Source: Lachancea thermotolerans CBS 6340 (taxonomy: Eukaryota > Ascomycota > Saccharomycetes > Saccharomycetales > Saccharomycetaceae). Taken from it: DNA of 64,000 bases. The position numbers and the translations under genes are program-made. The stretch is taken from NCBI RefSeq assembly GCF_000142805.1, contig NC_013079.1, forward strand, positions 930,001 through 994,000, in the 5' to 3' direction. Below are positions 50,741-61,278 of this stretch, one piece after another. Positions within the stretch are counted from its first letter, which is position 1; each line of letters begins with the position of its first letter. The notes beneath the pieces were generated by a model. That model ran no database searches. It worked only from the letters and a program-made list of their open reading frames with translations, and was not told the DNA's origin.

Positions 50741-52693
50741 GAACCAATGCTAGACTTGAGATTTGTCGTTCTGTTAATATGACCAGTTTTTTCATATTGC
50801 TAACAACAATATTCTCTTCCAAATACTCAGGCCTACGAATGACCGTTGAAATCTTTAAATATCTAAGAGCGATATATGATGATTTTTTGGAAAAGATATT
50901 GGGAAAGCTTTAACTGGCCACTAAAGTCATCGCCCCTCTATACTCATTACTTGATTACACTTTGACGGTAGTTTGCTAGGCTCTTGAACCTTCCAAAACT
51001 TGAGTTCATCTATCATCAAGAAACCTTTGCCTGATTAATCTACAGTTCATTGAACTTTGTGTGGCATCTGAGGTTACCGTACAACCAGATGGTCTCTGCA
51101 AAATGTTTCCGGTTCACCACTACGCAAAAAAACCTACATAGCAGCTCATAAACTTCGAATTTCGTTTTACAATTTGATGGCGCTTTTCAAAAATTTTGTA
51201 TTGCAACACTGATAAAGTCTCTGTGAAGTTGCCAAAAATTGTGTATTCCAGCTATCTTGCACATCTCTAAATGCCAGGTTAACTTTCGCAAAAGATCCCT
51301 GTTGCAATAATGAGCTTTCGTTTGCAGTTTTGTGAGCTTCACCTTGCATTTTATGAGTTCTTCCGCCGTTGAAACACTTGAAAGGACTGTTTTGTTTTGA
51401 AAGAAAAAAAGGCAATGTACTGCACAGGGGAGCCCTCTCCTGGGTTATGCTGAGACTGGAGAGCGCCTTGAAACTTCATGAAGACACATCCTTTAGTGGC
51501 CTCGGATAAGCTTAGTAGGTTTGTACAAGTAGGGCCCACTCATGGTATGCGCTCTGGAGTTTCTTATCTGAGTTCCAAAGGGTCAAGCAGTTATGGGAAA
51601 CACTTGTCATTTTTTCAATTCAAATGATCAATGTAGATTTTGCTTGGCCAGCGAAAACCTCAAACAATTGTAATGACTGCTCCTAAAGAGAATGACCTAA
51701 CTGTAATAAAAGGCGAGTATTGTGGCCAAATTGGGTCTCTGCTGTGTTCAGCTGTTTGGATTAACAGAGCATTTTTTGATTATTCTGTTGCCTAAGTGTC
51801 TCATTTTTCTTCAAGTCGCAGTGAAAGTGACAGAAATAGTTTAAATGTAAGCCGAGATAGCAGGGTCAGTGCGGCTTGCTGATCACAAACCTTTGAGTAT
51901 CTTTCCTGCAGGTTACAGCCGCTAGTACCAACGGTTTGCCTAAAAAATTCCTTTTCATTTGAAGCATGTGATGTTTGCTCTCGGTGAGCGGTGCTGAACT
52001 TCATCAAACGAATTCGAACAATCGAGACAGTTGCTGAGCACTTTTGAATGCTGTTTGCAAATTATCCACAACATCGTTGGCAAACACTGACGCGATCATT
52101 TGACTGCAAGTTTCAGTGACGAAAAAAAATGAGGTATATAAAAAGATAGCGGCTTGCTGCATTTAATTGGATGATTTTAACTTCTTCACAGCAAAGCCGT
52201 CAGTAATTGTTTTCTTGAGACAACTTAACTCACCATTGGTATAAGACGCAGGGGATGTCATAAATAGACATCGAAGTCCTCAACTTGCCTCTGTTTATAG
52301 TCAGTCGCTCGCCCTGCTGAAAACAAACCTATACCTCCGTCACCCCCTTCATGCAACGATTCTCGCCCCCGTTTTTTTTCTCTTGCAATACACACCTGCT
52401 AAACTCCTTGTCGTGCTTCTATCAGCTTGAGACTGAATTGTTGAACAGCCACAAATAAAACTTGCATGGAAAACGGACGCTCCGCGTTTTCATTTATAAA
52501 GGAAAGGCTATCATTAATTGTTAACTATTGAGCTCATCGGTACTCTGTATAGCCACTCCAAAGGGAAAGAGATTCCTTTTTCTTCCTCTTTTTCTTTAAG
52601 CCACCAGCTTTCTCCCCACAAACTCCCGTATTTGAAGTAGCGTGTGCGTCTAAACCTCTATTTGGTGACCAGAGGCCGTATTAATTCCCTCAC
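50741..52693. other. gene-poor region after the CYB2 paralogue
   Basis: About 1.95 kb. Frames below 85 codons on the minus strand (51,167-51,539, 51,801-52,007) show no recognisable protein. Pyrimidine-rich DNA near 52,570-52,600 resembles a yeast transcription-start region. Confidence 0.4.
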
Positions 52694-52930
52694 ATGTTGT
52701 TAATGTCCCCAATTATTGAGAAAGCCCTATCACAATCCAGGAACCAGGTGAACGGTTCAGGTGAAACCTTCGGAACACATAATTTTAGATTACTTGAAAG
52801 CTTTCAGGTCAAATTGAACTTTAGCTACAAATCTGACTCGACCTTATATAAAATCAAAAGCACTGAAGTTGGCTGCTCCAATGCAGCTTATACCCTGTGT
52901 GTAAAACCTAAGTATCAGCATAATTTATAA
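52694..52930 (+). CDS. small hypothetical open frame, convergent with the RidA gene
   Basis: A 78-codon frame from an ATG, ending 35 bp before the stop of the convergent RidA-family gene. It follows a pyrimidine-rich, promoter-like stretch. The protein has no signal peptide, membrane segment or family resemblance that I can see. It may well be chance. Confidence 0.2.
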   Translation: MLLMSPIIEKALSQSRNQVNGSGETFGTHNFRLLESFQVKLNFSYKSDSTLYKIKSTEVGCSNAAYTLCVKPKYQHNL

Positions 52931-52965
52931 CCGTTAATCTGCCTTCTTTCTGACATTCAGTTTCT

Positions 52966-53361
52966 TCAGTTGGCTGGAACTTCTGCCACGCATTCCATTT
53001 CGAATTTAAGTTTGGGATCGGGGAAGCTTACCACAATGCAACTTCTTGATGGCCTGCCAGGAAAGAATTCTTGATACACTTTGTTAACAGCACTCGCGTA
53101 GCTGGGGTCCGAAATAAAGAGTAAAGCCTTTAAAACGTAATCAAAATTCGAAGAAGCAGATTCCAAAACTCTTTTCATGTTCTCCATAGCATTTCTAGCT
53201 TGAGATTCCACGTCTTCTGGGTACTCGCCGGTGATCGGATCATTACCAACACACCCAGAAGTGAAAAGAAGATCACAATTCTTAGAGCTGACACAACCAG
53301 GAGAAAGAAATGATGGCCCGTTGGATACACCAACTTCTTCCCACTTAAGTTTCCTGACCAT
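52966..53361 (-). CDS. RidA/YjgF/Hmf1-family imine/enamine deaminase
   Basis: Small trimeric family that hydrolyses reactive enamine/imine intermediates released by PLP enzymes. The frame beginning further upstream uses a TTG; the ATG at 53361 gives 131 residues beginning MVRKLKWEEV. Typical pieces are LLFTSGCVG (about 35-43), a helix with NMKRVLESA, and the active-site Arg in RPSRSCIVV with MECVAEV at the C-terminus. The S. cerevisiae relatives are Hmf1 and Mmf1; this one is more distant and has no mitochondrial presequence. It is divergent from a ketopantoate-reductase-like gene and shares its promoter, which carries four GATAA motifs. Confidence 0.85.
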   Translation of the reverse strand: MVRKLKWEEVGVSNGPSFLSPGCVSSKNCDLLFTSGCVGNDPITGEYPEDVESQARNAMENMKRVLESASSNFDYVLKALLFISDPSYASAVNKVYQEFFPGRPSRSCIVVSFPDPKLKFEMECVAEVPAN

Positions 53362-53539
53362 AGATGTTATTATACGAAGCAATTATGTGCGATGTTTCCT
53401 CCACATGTTACGAATCTTCACCGGATCGGAAGAATGGTATAAGTTTGTGTTTTATACCTAACTTGAATCAACCACTTAAGGCAGCGTTCAATCGCCGTTT
53501 TCTTTCATTATCATACAAACGAAATCTAGCGTTACTTTG

Positions 53540-53732
53540 TTATCTTTGAAAAGGTGATACATCAACTTCCACTTTAGTCACTTATTGAGAAGTTGATAAC
53601 GAGGGTTCGAACTTCCATTTCGGAATTTTTCGTGTTTTGGCTACGTGTAAAGAGATAAAGATCATACAAACAGCACCTTAAAACACGCAGCAGGGCCTTG
53701 TGAGCATTATACTCGCGACAGACCAGCGATAA
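53540..53732. promoter_or_regulatory. four GATAA cores in the RidA / PanE-like divergent promoter
   Basis: GATAA cores at 53540-53544 (reverse), 53595-53599, 53654-53658 and 53728-53732, spaced 55-74 bp apart, lie within the 478-bp divergent intergenic region (53362-53839). A CCGGATCGG near 53,420 could bind a zinc-cluster factor. Nitrogen regulation of both genes is inferred. Confidence 0.45.
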
Positions 53733-53839
53733 CAAAATGTGATGCCTCAACAAAACCATCATTATATATTAAAGCCCGTATGCTGGCCCCAATAAGCGGC
53801 AACCTCTAACCAACTTACGAAGTACCAAAAGGTATATTA

Positions 53840-54871
53840 ATGAATAACTGTTTGTGCGACAACGATATGGACAGCAAGTGCAAAGTTTTGTTAGTTGGAT
53901 CAGGTGGTGTTGGGACTATTGCATCATATGCACTGGAGTACGCCGGAAAAACCAAGGTAACGTCCGTTTTGCGCTCAGACTATGATCGGGTATTGGAGAA
54001 AGGCTTCTCAATTAATTCCTGTGATTATGGAAATGGGCTCATTTTCAAGCCTAGTAATATTGTTAATAGCGTCGAAGCTAGCAAGAAGCACGGTCCATTC
54101 GAATATGTCGTAATAGCTACTAAGTGCCTTCCCGAAGTTACAAGTATGATAGATGTAATTGCTCCTGCAATAACAAAAGACACCGCAATAGTTCTAGTTC
54201 AGAACGGTATTGGTATTGAAATGGAGGCGTTGACTAAATTTCCTGAAAACGTCGTTCTAAGTGGCGTCAGTATGATTGGATCAGCAAACATGGGTGGCCA
54301 CATTGAGCATGAAAGCCCTGATATGCTCAGAATCGGATATTTTGAAAACAATAATATAAGCCAGAGCCATCAAGAAGCCGTGTGCAAGAGATTTGTGGAT
54401 CTTTACCAGAATGACAAAAATCAGTGTGTTTACGACGAAGATGTCAAATTTTCAAGATGGCGTAAGTTAGTATACAACGCATGTTTGAACCCTGTATGCG
54501 CACTCACTGGTGTTGACATAGGTCGTCTAGAGATTTGGGGAGGTGTTGATTCAATCATCCGTAAGGCGATGAGAGAAGTCTTGGCCATTGCGAAGTCTGA
54601 TGGCGTGGTTTTGCCTGAAGACGTTATAGAGTTCATGATTAGATCAGATGATCCAGTCTATTACCGACCCTCGATGCTTGTTGATGCCGACAAACGGAAC
54701 CTGCTCGAGATTGAGGTAATTTTAGGGAATCCTGTTAGAATTGCGAGAAAGAATAAAGTTGATGTTCCTTTCTTAACTATTATCTATGAGTTGCTCAAAA
54801 TAGTTCAAAGCCGGACGATGGAAGAGAAGGGAATGATCACGATTCCAAAAGAGAGGCCCGTTCCAAAGTAG
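53840..54871 (+). CDS. ketopantoate reductase-like oxidoreductase (ApbA/PanE family)
   Basis: NAD(P)H-dependent reductase fold of the 2-dehydropantoate 2-reductase family. The N-terminal dinucleotide-binding loop is LLVGSGGVGTIASY (about residues 17-30). VLVQNGIGIE is the family's conserved Asn-containing substrate loop, and SRWRKLVYNACLNPVCALTG is the C-terminal domain entry with the catalytic Lys. The 343 residues fit the family (300-380), nearer to S. cerevisiae YDL144C-type proteins than to Pan5 in my reading. True pantoate synthesis cannot be concluded; relatives reduce various 2-oxo acids. It is divergent from the RidA gene, which suggests related roles. Start is ATG. Confidence 0.85.
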   Translation: MNNCLCDNDMDSKCKVLLVGSGGVGTIASYALEYAGKTKVTSVLRSDYDRVLEKGFSINSCDYGNGLIFKPSNIVNSVEASKKHGPFEYVVIATKCLPEVTSMIDVIAPAITKDTAIVLVQNGIGIEMEALTKFPENVVLSGVSMIGSANMGGHIEHESPDMLRIGYFENNNISQSHQEAVCKRFVDLYQNDKNQCVYDEDVKFSRWRKLVYNACLNPVCALTGVDIGRLEIWGGVDSIIRKAMREVLAIAKSDGVVLPEDVIEFMIRSDDPVYYRPSMLVDADKRNLLEIEVILGNPVRIARKNKVDVPFLTIIYELLKIVQSRTMEEKGMITIPKERPVPK

Positions 54872-56949
54872 CCAAGTCTGACACCACAAAAAAGTTGTTC
54901 CTAGATCAAGCAGACGTAGAATACTTTCATGCTTTCATAAACTAAGTCCCAAAAAAAAAGGAAGAACTTGAAGTAGTTTTCTTGCTACAGAAATTAGTTG
55001 TGTACGCAATAGTTTCTTTTACGTTTATTTTCGCACCCTGTATTTGATAACCAACTTATTATTAATCTGATTTAGCACGTAGACTAGTGTCAAAAAACTG
55101 GCTGGCAAATAGCTACGGCTTTATGAAGGTACTACTAAAACTTTCAACTCAAATTTTATTATAGACCACGCATTTTTTTGTTTACACTGGATATGCCGCT
55201 CTTCGTTATTTGAAGCATGTGTGAAGATTTATGTTCATCTTTTGTCCTAAGTTAACCGACCAAGCCTCTAAGGCTAACGTTTCCTACCATTTCTGGTACA
55301 AGGAGTTGCTGTTGAATACTGAGAGTAAGCACGCAATGCTTGCCCAGACTTCCTATTCACACAGAAATAGACTGGTTAGTAGGCGTTACGCTGCCTTTCG
55401 TATTTTTGGAAAAGAGCGCGCTTGAACTAGATTGCAAAAGAGCAGAGGATAGCCTGTTTCCCGACGGTGAAAATAGTACGAATGTAATTGATTTCTGTAA
55501 ACGAGTCAAGTTTTGTGTGGAAAAAGACATCCCCTAAGTTTTCTAGGTTAGGTTGAACCGAAATATGTAATCCTTCGAATTTCCAGTTTAGCAAATTCCG
55601 ACTGTGGCCCAGAAGAGGTAGGGCGTTGCGCCTATTAACCTGTAAAGTGGAATAGGCACCGTGAGAATTAGCTAATTTAGACACAGTCCACCAAGTTGCA
55701 GGTTTCCGGCTCGGAGGTTACAGCCGATGCGCATTAATTCGGCCGTTGCAAGTAATATTGATTCTTTGGTTTTTGCCACGCTTACCTGTTCCCGGTAAGG
55801 ACTTGGTCTGTTAGTCCGGGCTCTGAGACCCAAATTAGAGTCGGACGTATCATAAGATTAAGTTTAACTTCCTCTACCCTTTATCACTTAGTTGATAGAT
55901 CCTATCCACGAGTGCTTTTTACTACTGTTTAGTGATGTCATCTTGGTTTCAAAGAGTTTCATGTTCTGAGGAACATTATGATGTATCAACTAATCCAAAC
56001 TATTAACTTCGGAGCAACAGCTTCAAACTCTCGGTCCCTCAGCTGCTAGCTTCGCTTCCGCCGTTTTCTTGTATAAACTTACTGGTATTCACCAAGCTCG
56101 GTATATTTTTGAGCTATGCGTCTTCTAAAACTAGCGATTATCAAAGGCAGTATACCTGAAATAGCAAATGACTAGTACACGCAACGAATTAAGAGTTGTT
56201 CACGGATAAGCAGTGCTTGCCTTCCATTTCTTGGACTGCATACGACTAAACGCGCCGCGGGTTGTTCTCCAATATAAAATATAAGATTTTCAGCATGCAT
56301 CGCGTTGCCTTCCAAAACAAGCCTGCAAGCAAAAAAGTCTAAGAAAACGGGAATCGGCTTCTGCTAAGCATAGAAAGGGAATGAACAGCTCTCTAATCTG
56401 ATTAAACATCTTTAAAATATACCCAAAGGATATACTAGCTTTAAGAAGTGCTTCACTTCGTCCCTGATGAAATATTCATTCTCTTAGAAATATTCTTTTG
56501 TTCATCTTCCCAGCTTTAATGATGTTTGGTAGAGCTACTTAAGCCTGATAGCCCTCTAAACCATCTAGCTCGCGGCTGAAAGCTGATATCAATTACCAGT
56601 TAGCTTTCATTTGCTTACATGTTCTAAAATGCTCATCCTTTCTAATCATTCCGCCTATTATTTAGCACGAAAGGCTTTCCTCGCATCGAGCCATGCATAA
56701 TAAATCCTTGGTTTGCATGGAAAACCTTGAGGACGTAACGGACATCTCCTGCCTTTCAGGAATGGTTAAGGGCTTGTTGACAGACTCGGGGCGCTTAAAG
56801 CAAGTAAATATGGGGACCTTCGACTATTAAAAGCCCAATGTGTGGGGTTCTGTTCAAAATTGGCTGTCTTCTATATGTTCAACAGAAACATCTTTGAAAG
56901 CAGGATAAAGGTTAATAAAGGCTGAGTAGCTTGCTTAAATTCAATCGAA
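54872..56949. other. gene-poor region between PanE-like gene and flocculin relic
   Basis: About 2 kb. Two overlapping frames in different phases at 55,231-55,537 could be a decayed gene but match nothing I know. The segment 56,680-56,940 has a promoter-like layout for the adhesin relic. No tRNA or LTR copy seen. Confidence 0.4.
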
Positions 56950-59166
56950 ATGAAAGTCAAGCTGGGCCTGCCGCATAGCTGGGCAATAACTATCATTTTA
57001 GTAATACTCGCTCAGGTTGTTGGCGCCGCGGATGTGAGTCGTCTAATACGTGTCTCCCTGATCAATCTAAGTTCAACTCAGATGGATTTAGGGCCCGATT
57101 CTTTCCTTTCGTCTACGGAAAAACCCCTGCTACCGTGCAATACATAGTAAACGGTTACAACAACAGCGCCAACTTGCTCGCTGAAGAATACGGGGTTACG
57201 CAACCTGACTTTGAGTTTAGTAGTGGTGCTTCGGTTGGTAAATCTACTAACGGTTACTAATATGGGTGCAACACCACTATTACAAACTTCACTGTTGAGC
57301 TTATGGGTTATTTCAACCCTCTAATATTGGTAAACCACACATTTTCTCTTCACAAAACCGATGACAGCGCAGTGTTGTTCCTGGCTAACAAAGGTGCGTT
57401 TGTTTGTTGCAACGGAAATGAGTACAATGCAAGTACATCTGATATTAATGTTCAAGCATATAATCAATACGCCAGTAAAGCGCCTGCAACAACAAATATT
57501 TACCTTTGCCAGTGCGTATACTATCCCATTAGAATCGTTTATCACAACATTGGTAATGTAGGACGGCTAAATCTCACCTTAACAGATCCCGCAGGAACAA
57601 GCCATACAGGCTGGCCCCCATACGTCTCGTACTACAATGACGACTCTGAAAGTTCCTGTCCCAAAATCTTAGGCACTTCATCAACCGTTAAAAGCCCGTG
57701 AACTGGGTCTTCCACCGAGACTTATTCGACTTCTCGTACTACTGAATATGGATTAGATGGCATCGGAACCACAAGTACTTTGTATTACAATGCACACCCC
57801 GACTTCCACATATTCAACAGCTTCGACAGCTTTTAGTATCTGGACTGGTTCCGAAACTTCGACTTACTCTACTGCCGTGAGTACTTTCACTGGATCTGAT
57901 GGCTCAACAACTACCGAGACTGTGTACTACGTGGAGGCCCCAACTGTGGCCACCACTGTTTTCACTCCCGGCACTTGCTCTGAGACCTCGACCTACTCGG
58001 TTGGCAGAACCGCTGTCACTGGATCTGATGGCCAGCCCACCACCGAGACTATGCACTATATCGAGACCCCAGCCGCTGTGACAACCGCGTACACCGCTGG
58101 TTATGTAACTGCTGCAACCATGTATTCTACTGGTGCCACTACCTTTCCCGGTTCTGACGTTAAGCCAACCATCCAGACCGCCTACTACGTCGAGACCCCT
58201 TCGAGTGGGTCTCAAGTGTACACTCAATGGACCAGCAGCTTCGCCTCCACGTACTCCACAGAGTTTGCTGCCGTGGTAGTGGATAGTGTTGCCACGACCA
58301 AGACAATTTGCCACGTCGAGACTCCATCGAGTGGCTCTGACGTGTACACCCCATGGACCGGCAGTTTCAGCTCTACTTACTCGACTGACTTGAGCACCTT
58401 CACTGGATCTGGCGGCCAGCCAACCACCAACACGATTTATTACGTCGAGGCGCCATCGAGTGGCTCTGACGTATACACACCATGGAGCGGGTCATTTACT
58501 AGTACGTTCTCGACCGAGTTCAGCACACATACTAGTTCTGATGGAAGACCAATAATTGACACTATCTATCGTGTCGAGACACTAATATTGGCGTCCTCAG
58601 TGCTTGCAAGATGGACAGACAAGTTCACTAGCTCATATTCGACTAAGTATGCGACTTTCACTGGTTCAGATGGTCTTGCATCTACTCAGACAGCGTATTA
58701 CATCGAGACCCCTGTGTCTGCTTATAACGGCAACTCTACCAGCTACACAAACTCTCCAGAAAGCACTTCGACCTCAATGACATCTTCTGGTCCTCCAGCG
58801 ACCACAACATCTAACGCGGCCACTACTCATGATCTTCCAACTTCTTCCCAGTTAAGTCCCGGGTCTATCTCAATCTCCAGCACCGCAACTGGCGCTGGTT
58901 TTGGCTCTAGTTCAGTTTCTAACGCCGGCTTTGGCTCAAGTTGTAACTCTGGCTCAGGTTCCAACTCTGGCTCAGGCTCAGGCTCTAGTTCTAGGCTCTC
59001 TCAAACAACAACGATTACACCAAAGACGCAGTCCTCCAGCTCTGTATACTCTACTTCTTCAAGCGAGACTGGATCGACAGCTTCACCTTATGTCTCTACC
59101 TATGAGGGTGCTGCCAGCAGGATTGGTTTCAGCCTCTTATTTGTTCTGCCTTTAGCTTTTGTTTAG
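56950..59166 (+). pseudogene. flocculin-type cell-wall adhesin, disrupted
   Basis: Relic of a Flo-family adhesin. A signal peptide (WAITIILVILAQVVGA) starts at 56950 and is followed by a PA14 lectin domain whose pieces lie in another frame: CESSNTCLP, then FTVELMGYFNP, DDSAVLFLANKG, VCCNGNEYN and YYPIRIVYHN. About eight repeats of 43-45 residues follow (TPWTGSFSSTYST with IYYVEAPSSGS), then a Ser/Thr/Gly-rich stalk and a hydrophobic GPI-signal tail. Lesions: a frameshift near 57,020-57,040, TAA at 57258-57260, TGA at 57699-57701 where the repeats have Trp, and a frameshift near 57,781-57,800. The repeat and stalk part (57,757-59,166, 469 codons) is still open but lacks a signal peptide. Four lesions in under 1 kb make sequencing error unlikely. 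Confidence 0.85.
57690..58735 (+). repeat. tandem flocculin repeats (about 129-135 bp units)
   Basis: About eight imperfect tandem units, each encoding a WTGS..STYST..TFTGSDG..T.T.YYVETP pattern. Neighbouring units, such as those around 58,340 and 58,470, are the most alike, as expected from recent unequal exchange. Confidence 0.8.
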
Positions 59167-60669
59167 AGGCACAATTACTTTATAAAGATACCCGGTGTCT
59201 TCCGCAAACTCGGATATGTCTCGCAGAGCACCAATTTAGACTATACATAACTTATGTCCTAGGTAGACTATTCAATGACTTGAATTTTCGTATTCAAAGC
59301 CTGCCGTGAAAACAGTATATCATTGTTTGTGGCGCTGCGTTGGGGAAGACGGCTCAGATATGGATTAATCAGTCTTCAATTATTGGATCAAGGCTAAGTC
59401 TGCCGAGGATATATAAGAAGTACTTCAGCCGCAGCCATTCTTTTAATTGGCTAAAAGCACCTGCGTTGATGCCCTAGTCCTACAAACCAACCATGGGCCG
59501 TGTATGTTCAATCATTGCGTAGACATGTTGACATACTCAACACCTGAAGCAGGAGGAGAGTATTAAAACCTAATCAAACTTTCGACATAAATCTCATTCA
59601 CCACACTCACTCCCACCTCCCCCATCCTACTCGACAACAAATGTCTTTTGTTGGATCTTGAAAGCGAATTGGATGTTTACCTGAGCATGCCACGTTTCGT
59701 GTCACGATCCACACCTTAGTTCATTAGACTGGAGACTTTCTTTACAGTTAGCTGAAGCTTTCGTGTTTGTTCTATGCACATATGTTCCTGCGTTCATATC
59801 ACCATGGAAACCACAAGCTATGCACCATGGAACTCGGTTTTTTGTGTCCATGACTTTTGTCCTTTGTTAAAGCTAATGAGGTCGATATAATAAACGATTG
59901 TCGTGCGGAAGAAAAGGGCGACCCTGATTCCTAAGACTGATTTCCTAGTGATGAGCATACGAGAGGAACTATCACGGTTCTAGCAACCACGGCATGTGTT
60001 TGTTCCGACTACATGATCAAGGTTGAGAGAAGGCCAATTTTTCCCATCAGAGGAAAGTTAAAGTATTCTTCACTGATATGATTGACTCTAGTCGGTTGTT
60101 TAACGAAGGCGAGGGTATTAGAAATCAAGTGTACTGAGAAGGCTCAAGTATACGATCTTCTGACAAAGGCGAGAAGGGCTCAAAGTCAATCCATTAGTAA
60201 CAATTTATAAAGGCAGCAAACGGAGATATGAGCTATGTGCTAATATGCAGAGATCTAGTTAACCTATGTTGTAACAGATTGTATCAAAAAGCATGCGAAG
60301 GGCTTGTTAGCTTTTGAGCAACTCGGTAATGAAGTGCATCAAAACGGGTACTACTCGGGGCGTCCACGACTCCCGCATGCGCGAATTAGCTGGCTCCTCA
60401 TAAGCTGAAGCGGCAACTTACTGTGGCATTGCCTAATTCTATTATGCGGTAAACTCGCTGCGGCAACCATTGCGATTCGCTTATGTATTTAGCCTAAGTA
60501 TCCAACTCCTTCATTGCACAAAACTTGTATTTTTCCTGAAGCTCTTCGATCATATCGCAAGTCGCAGTCTCGAGCCAAGAAAATGGCCGCTTTCAAAGAG
60601 AAGCGTCCATGCAAAGGTTAGAATGGTCAGCGTCAAGTGATAAACGCTGTAAAAATAGACCTCAAAAGA
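59167..60669. other. gene-poor region after the flocculin relic
   Basis: About 1.5 kb with no convincing gene, RNA or repeat. A TATA-like TATATAAG near 59,409 and a pyrimidine-rich stretch near 59,600 look like promoter remains. Confidence 0.4.
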
Positions 60670-61146
60670 CTAAACCTTTTGAGTTATACAAGCGCGTTGC
60701 ACATTCTCCCTATGAAACTTGCTGACAGCCCCAGGTTTGTTGCCTCCTCGAGCTTGGAACACGCAGTACCCGGCGTTGTGTGGATCTCTCTCCCCTAATA
60801 TCGAAGAGGCATTTTTGTTCCATGCGCATATTTTTTTGTTCCAGAGCACTTTTTTTAAACGAGTTAAACTCCGGCCACAACATCCAGACGACGGTAATGT
60901 AACAGACACATTACTGAGCATTGGGAGCAGATAATTTTCACGAATGACAGAGGTTTTGAAGGCCATATTTTGCCACAAAGTTAGATGAAGGACCGTTTGG
61001 TCGTAAGCTTTTAGTAACAATACTGGGACCAAAGCACACATGAACTTTGGACCCCAACCCAAGAATGAAAACAACATGTAAAACAAAGTCAGTTTGAAGT
61101 TATAGCCTGTGCTCCGTGATATGGCATGTTTTGAACAGTTCATCAT
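60670..61146 (-). CDS. doubtful hypothetical open frame
   Basis: 158 codons from an ATG-ATG, with one hydrophobic segment (about residues 18-48) and nine Cys. No family is recognised. Its start lies 132 bp from the divergent start of the secreted protein gene, so this may be chance coding in that promoter. Confidence 0.2.
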   Translation of the reverse strand: MMNCSKHAISRSTGYNFKLTLFYMLFSFLGWGPKFMCALVPVLLLKAYDQTVLHLTLWQNMAFKTSVIRENYLLPMLSNVSVTLPSSGCCGRSLTRLKKVLWNKKICAWNKNASSILGERDPHNAGYCVFQARGGNKPGAVSKFHRENVQRACITQKV

Positions 61147-61278
61147 TAGTGTTCAAGCATCTTGACATTGGAGCCAGCAAATGTACTTAAAGGCGCTTCT
61201 TGATAGAAATATAGTCATCGAAGTTTGTTAGAGACTGTTAAATCAATATCTCTGCTTTCTGCCAGCTTACAATCAAAT

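Noticed and set aside
55231-55537. two overlapping frames in different phases as a decayed gene
   Set aside because: Neither translation resembles a known family, so decay cannot be told from chance.
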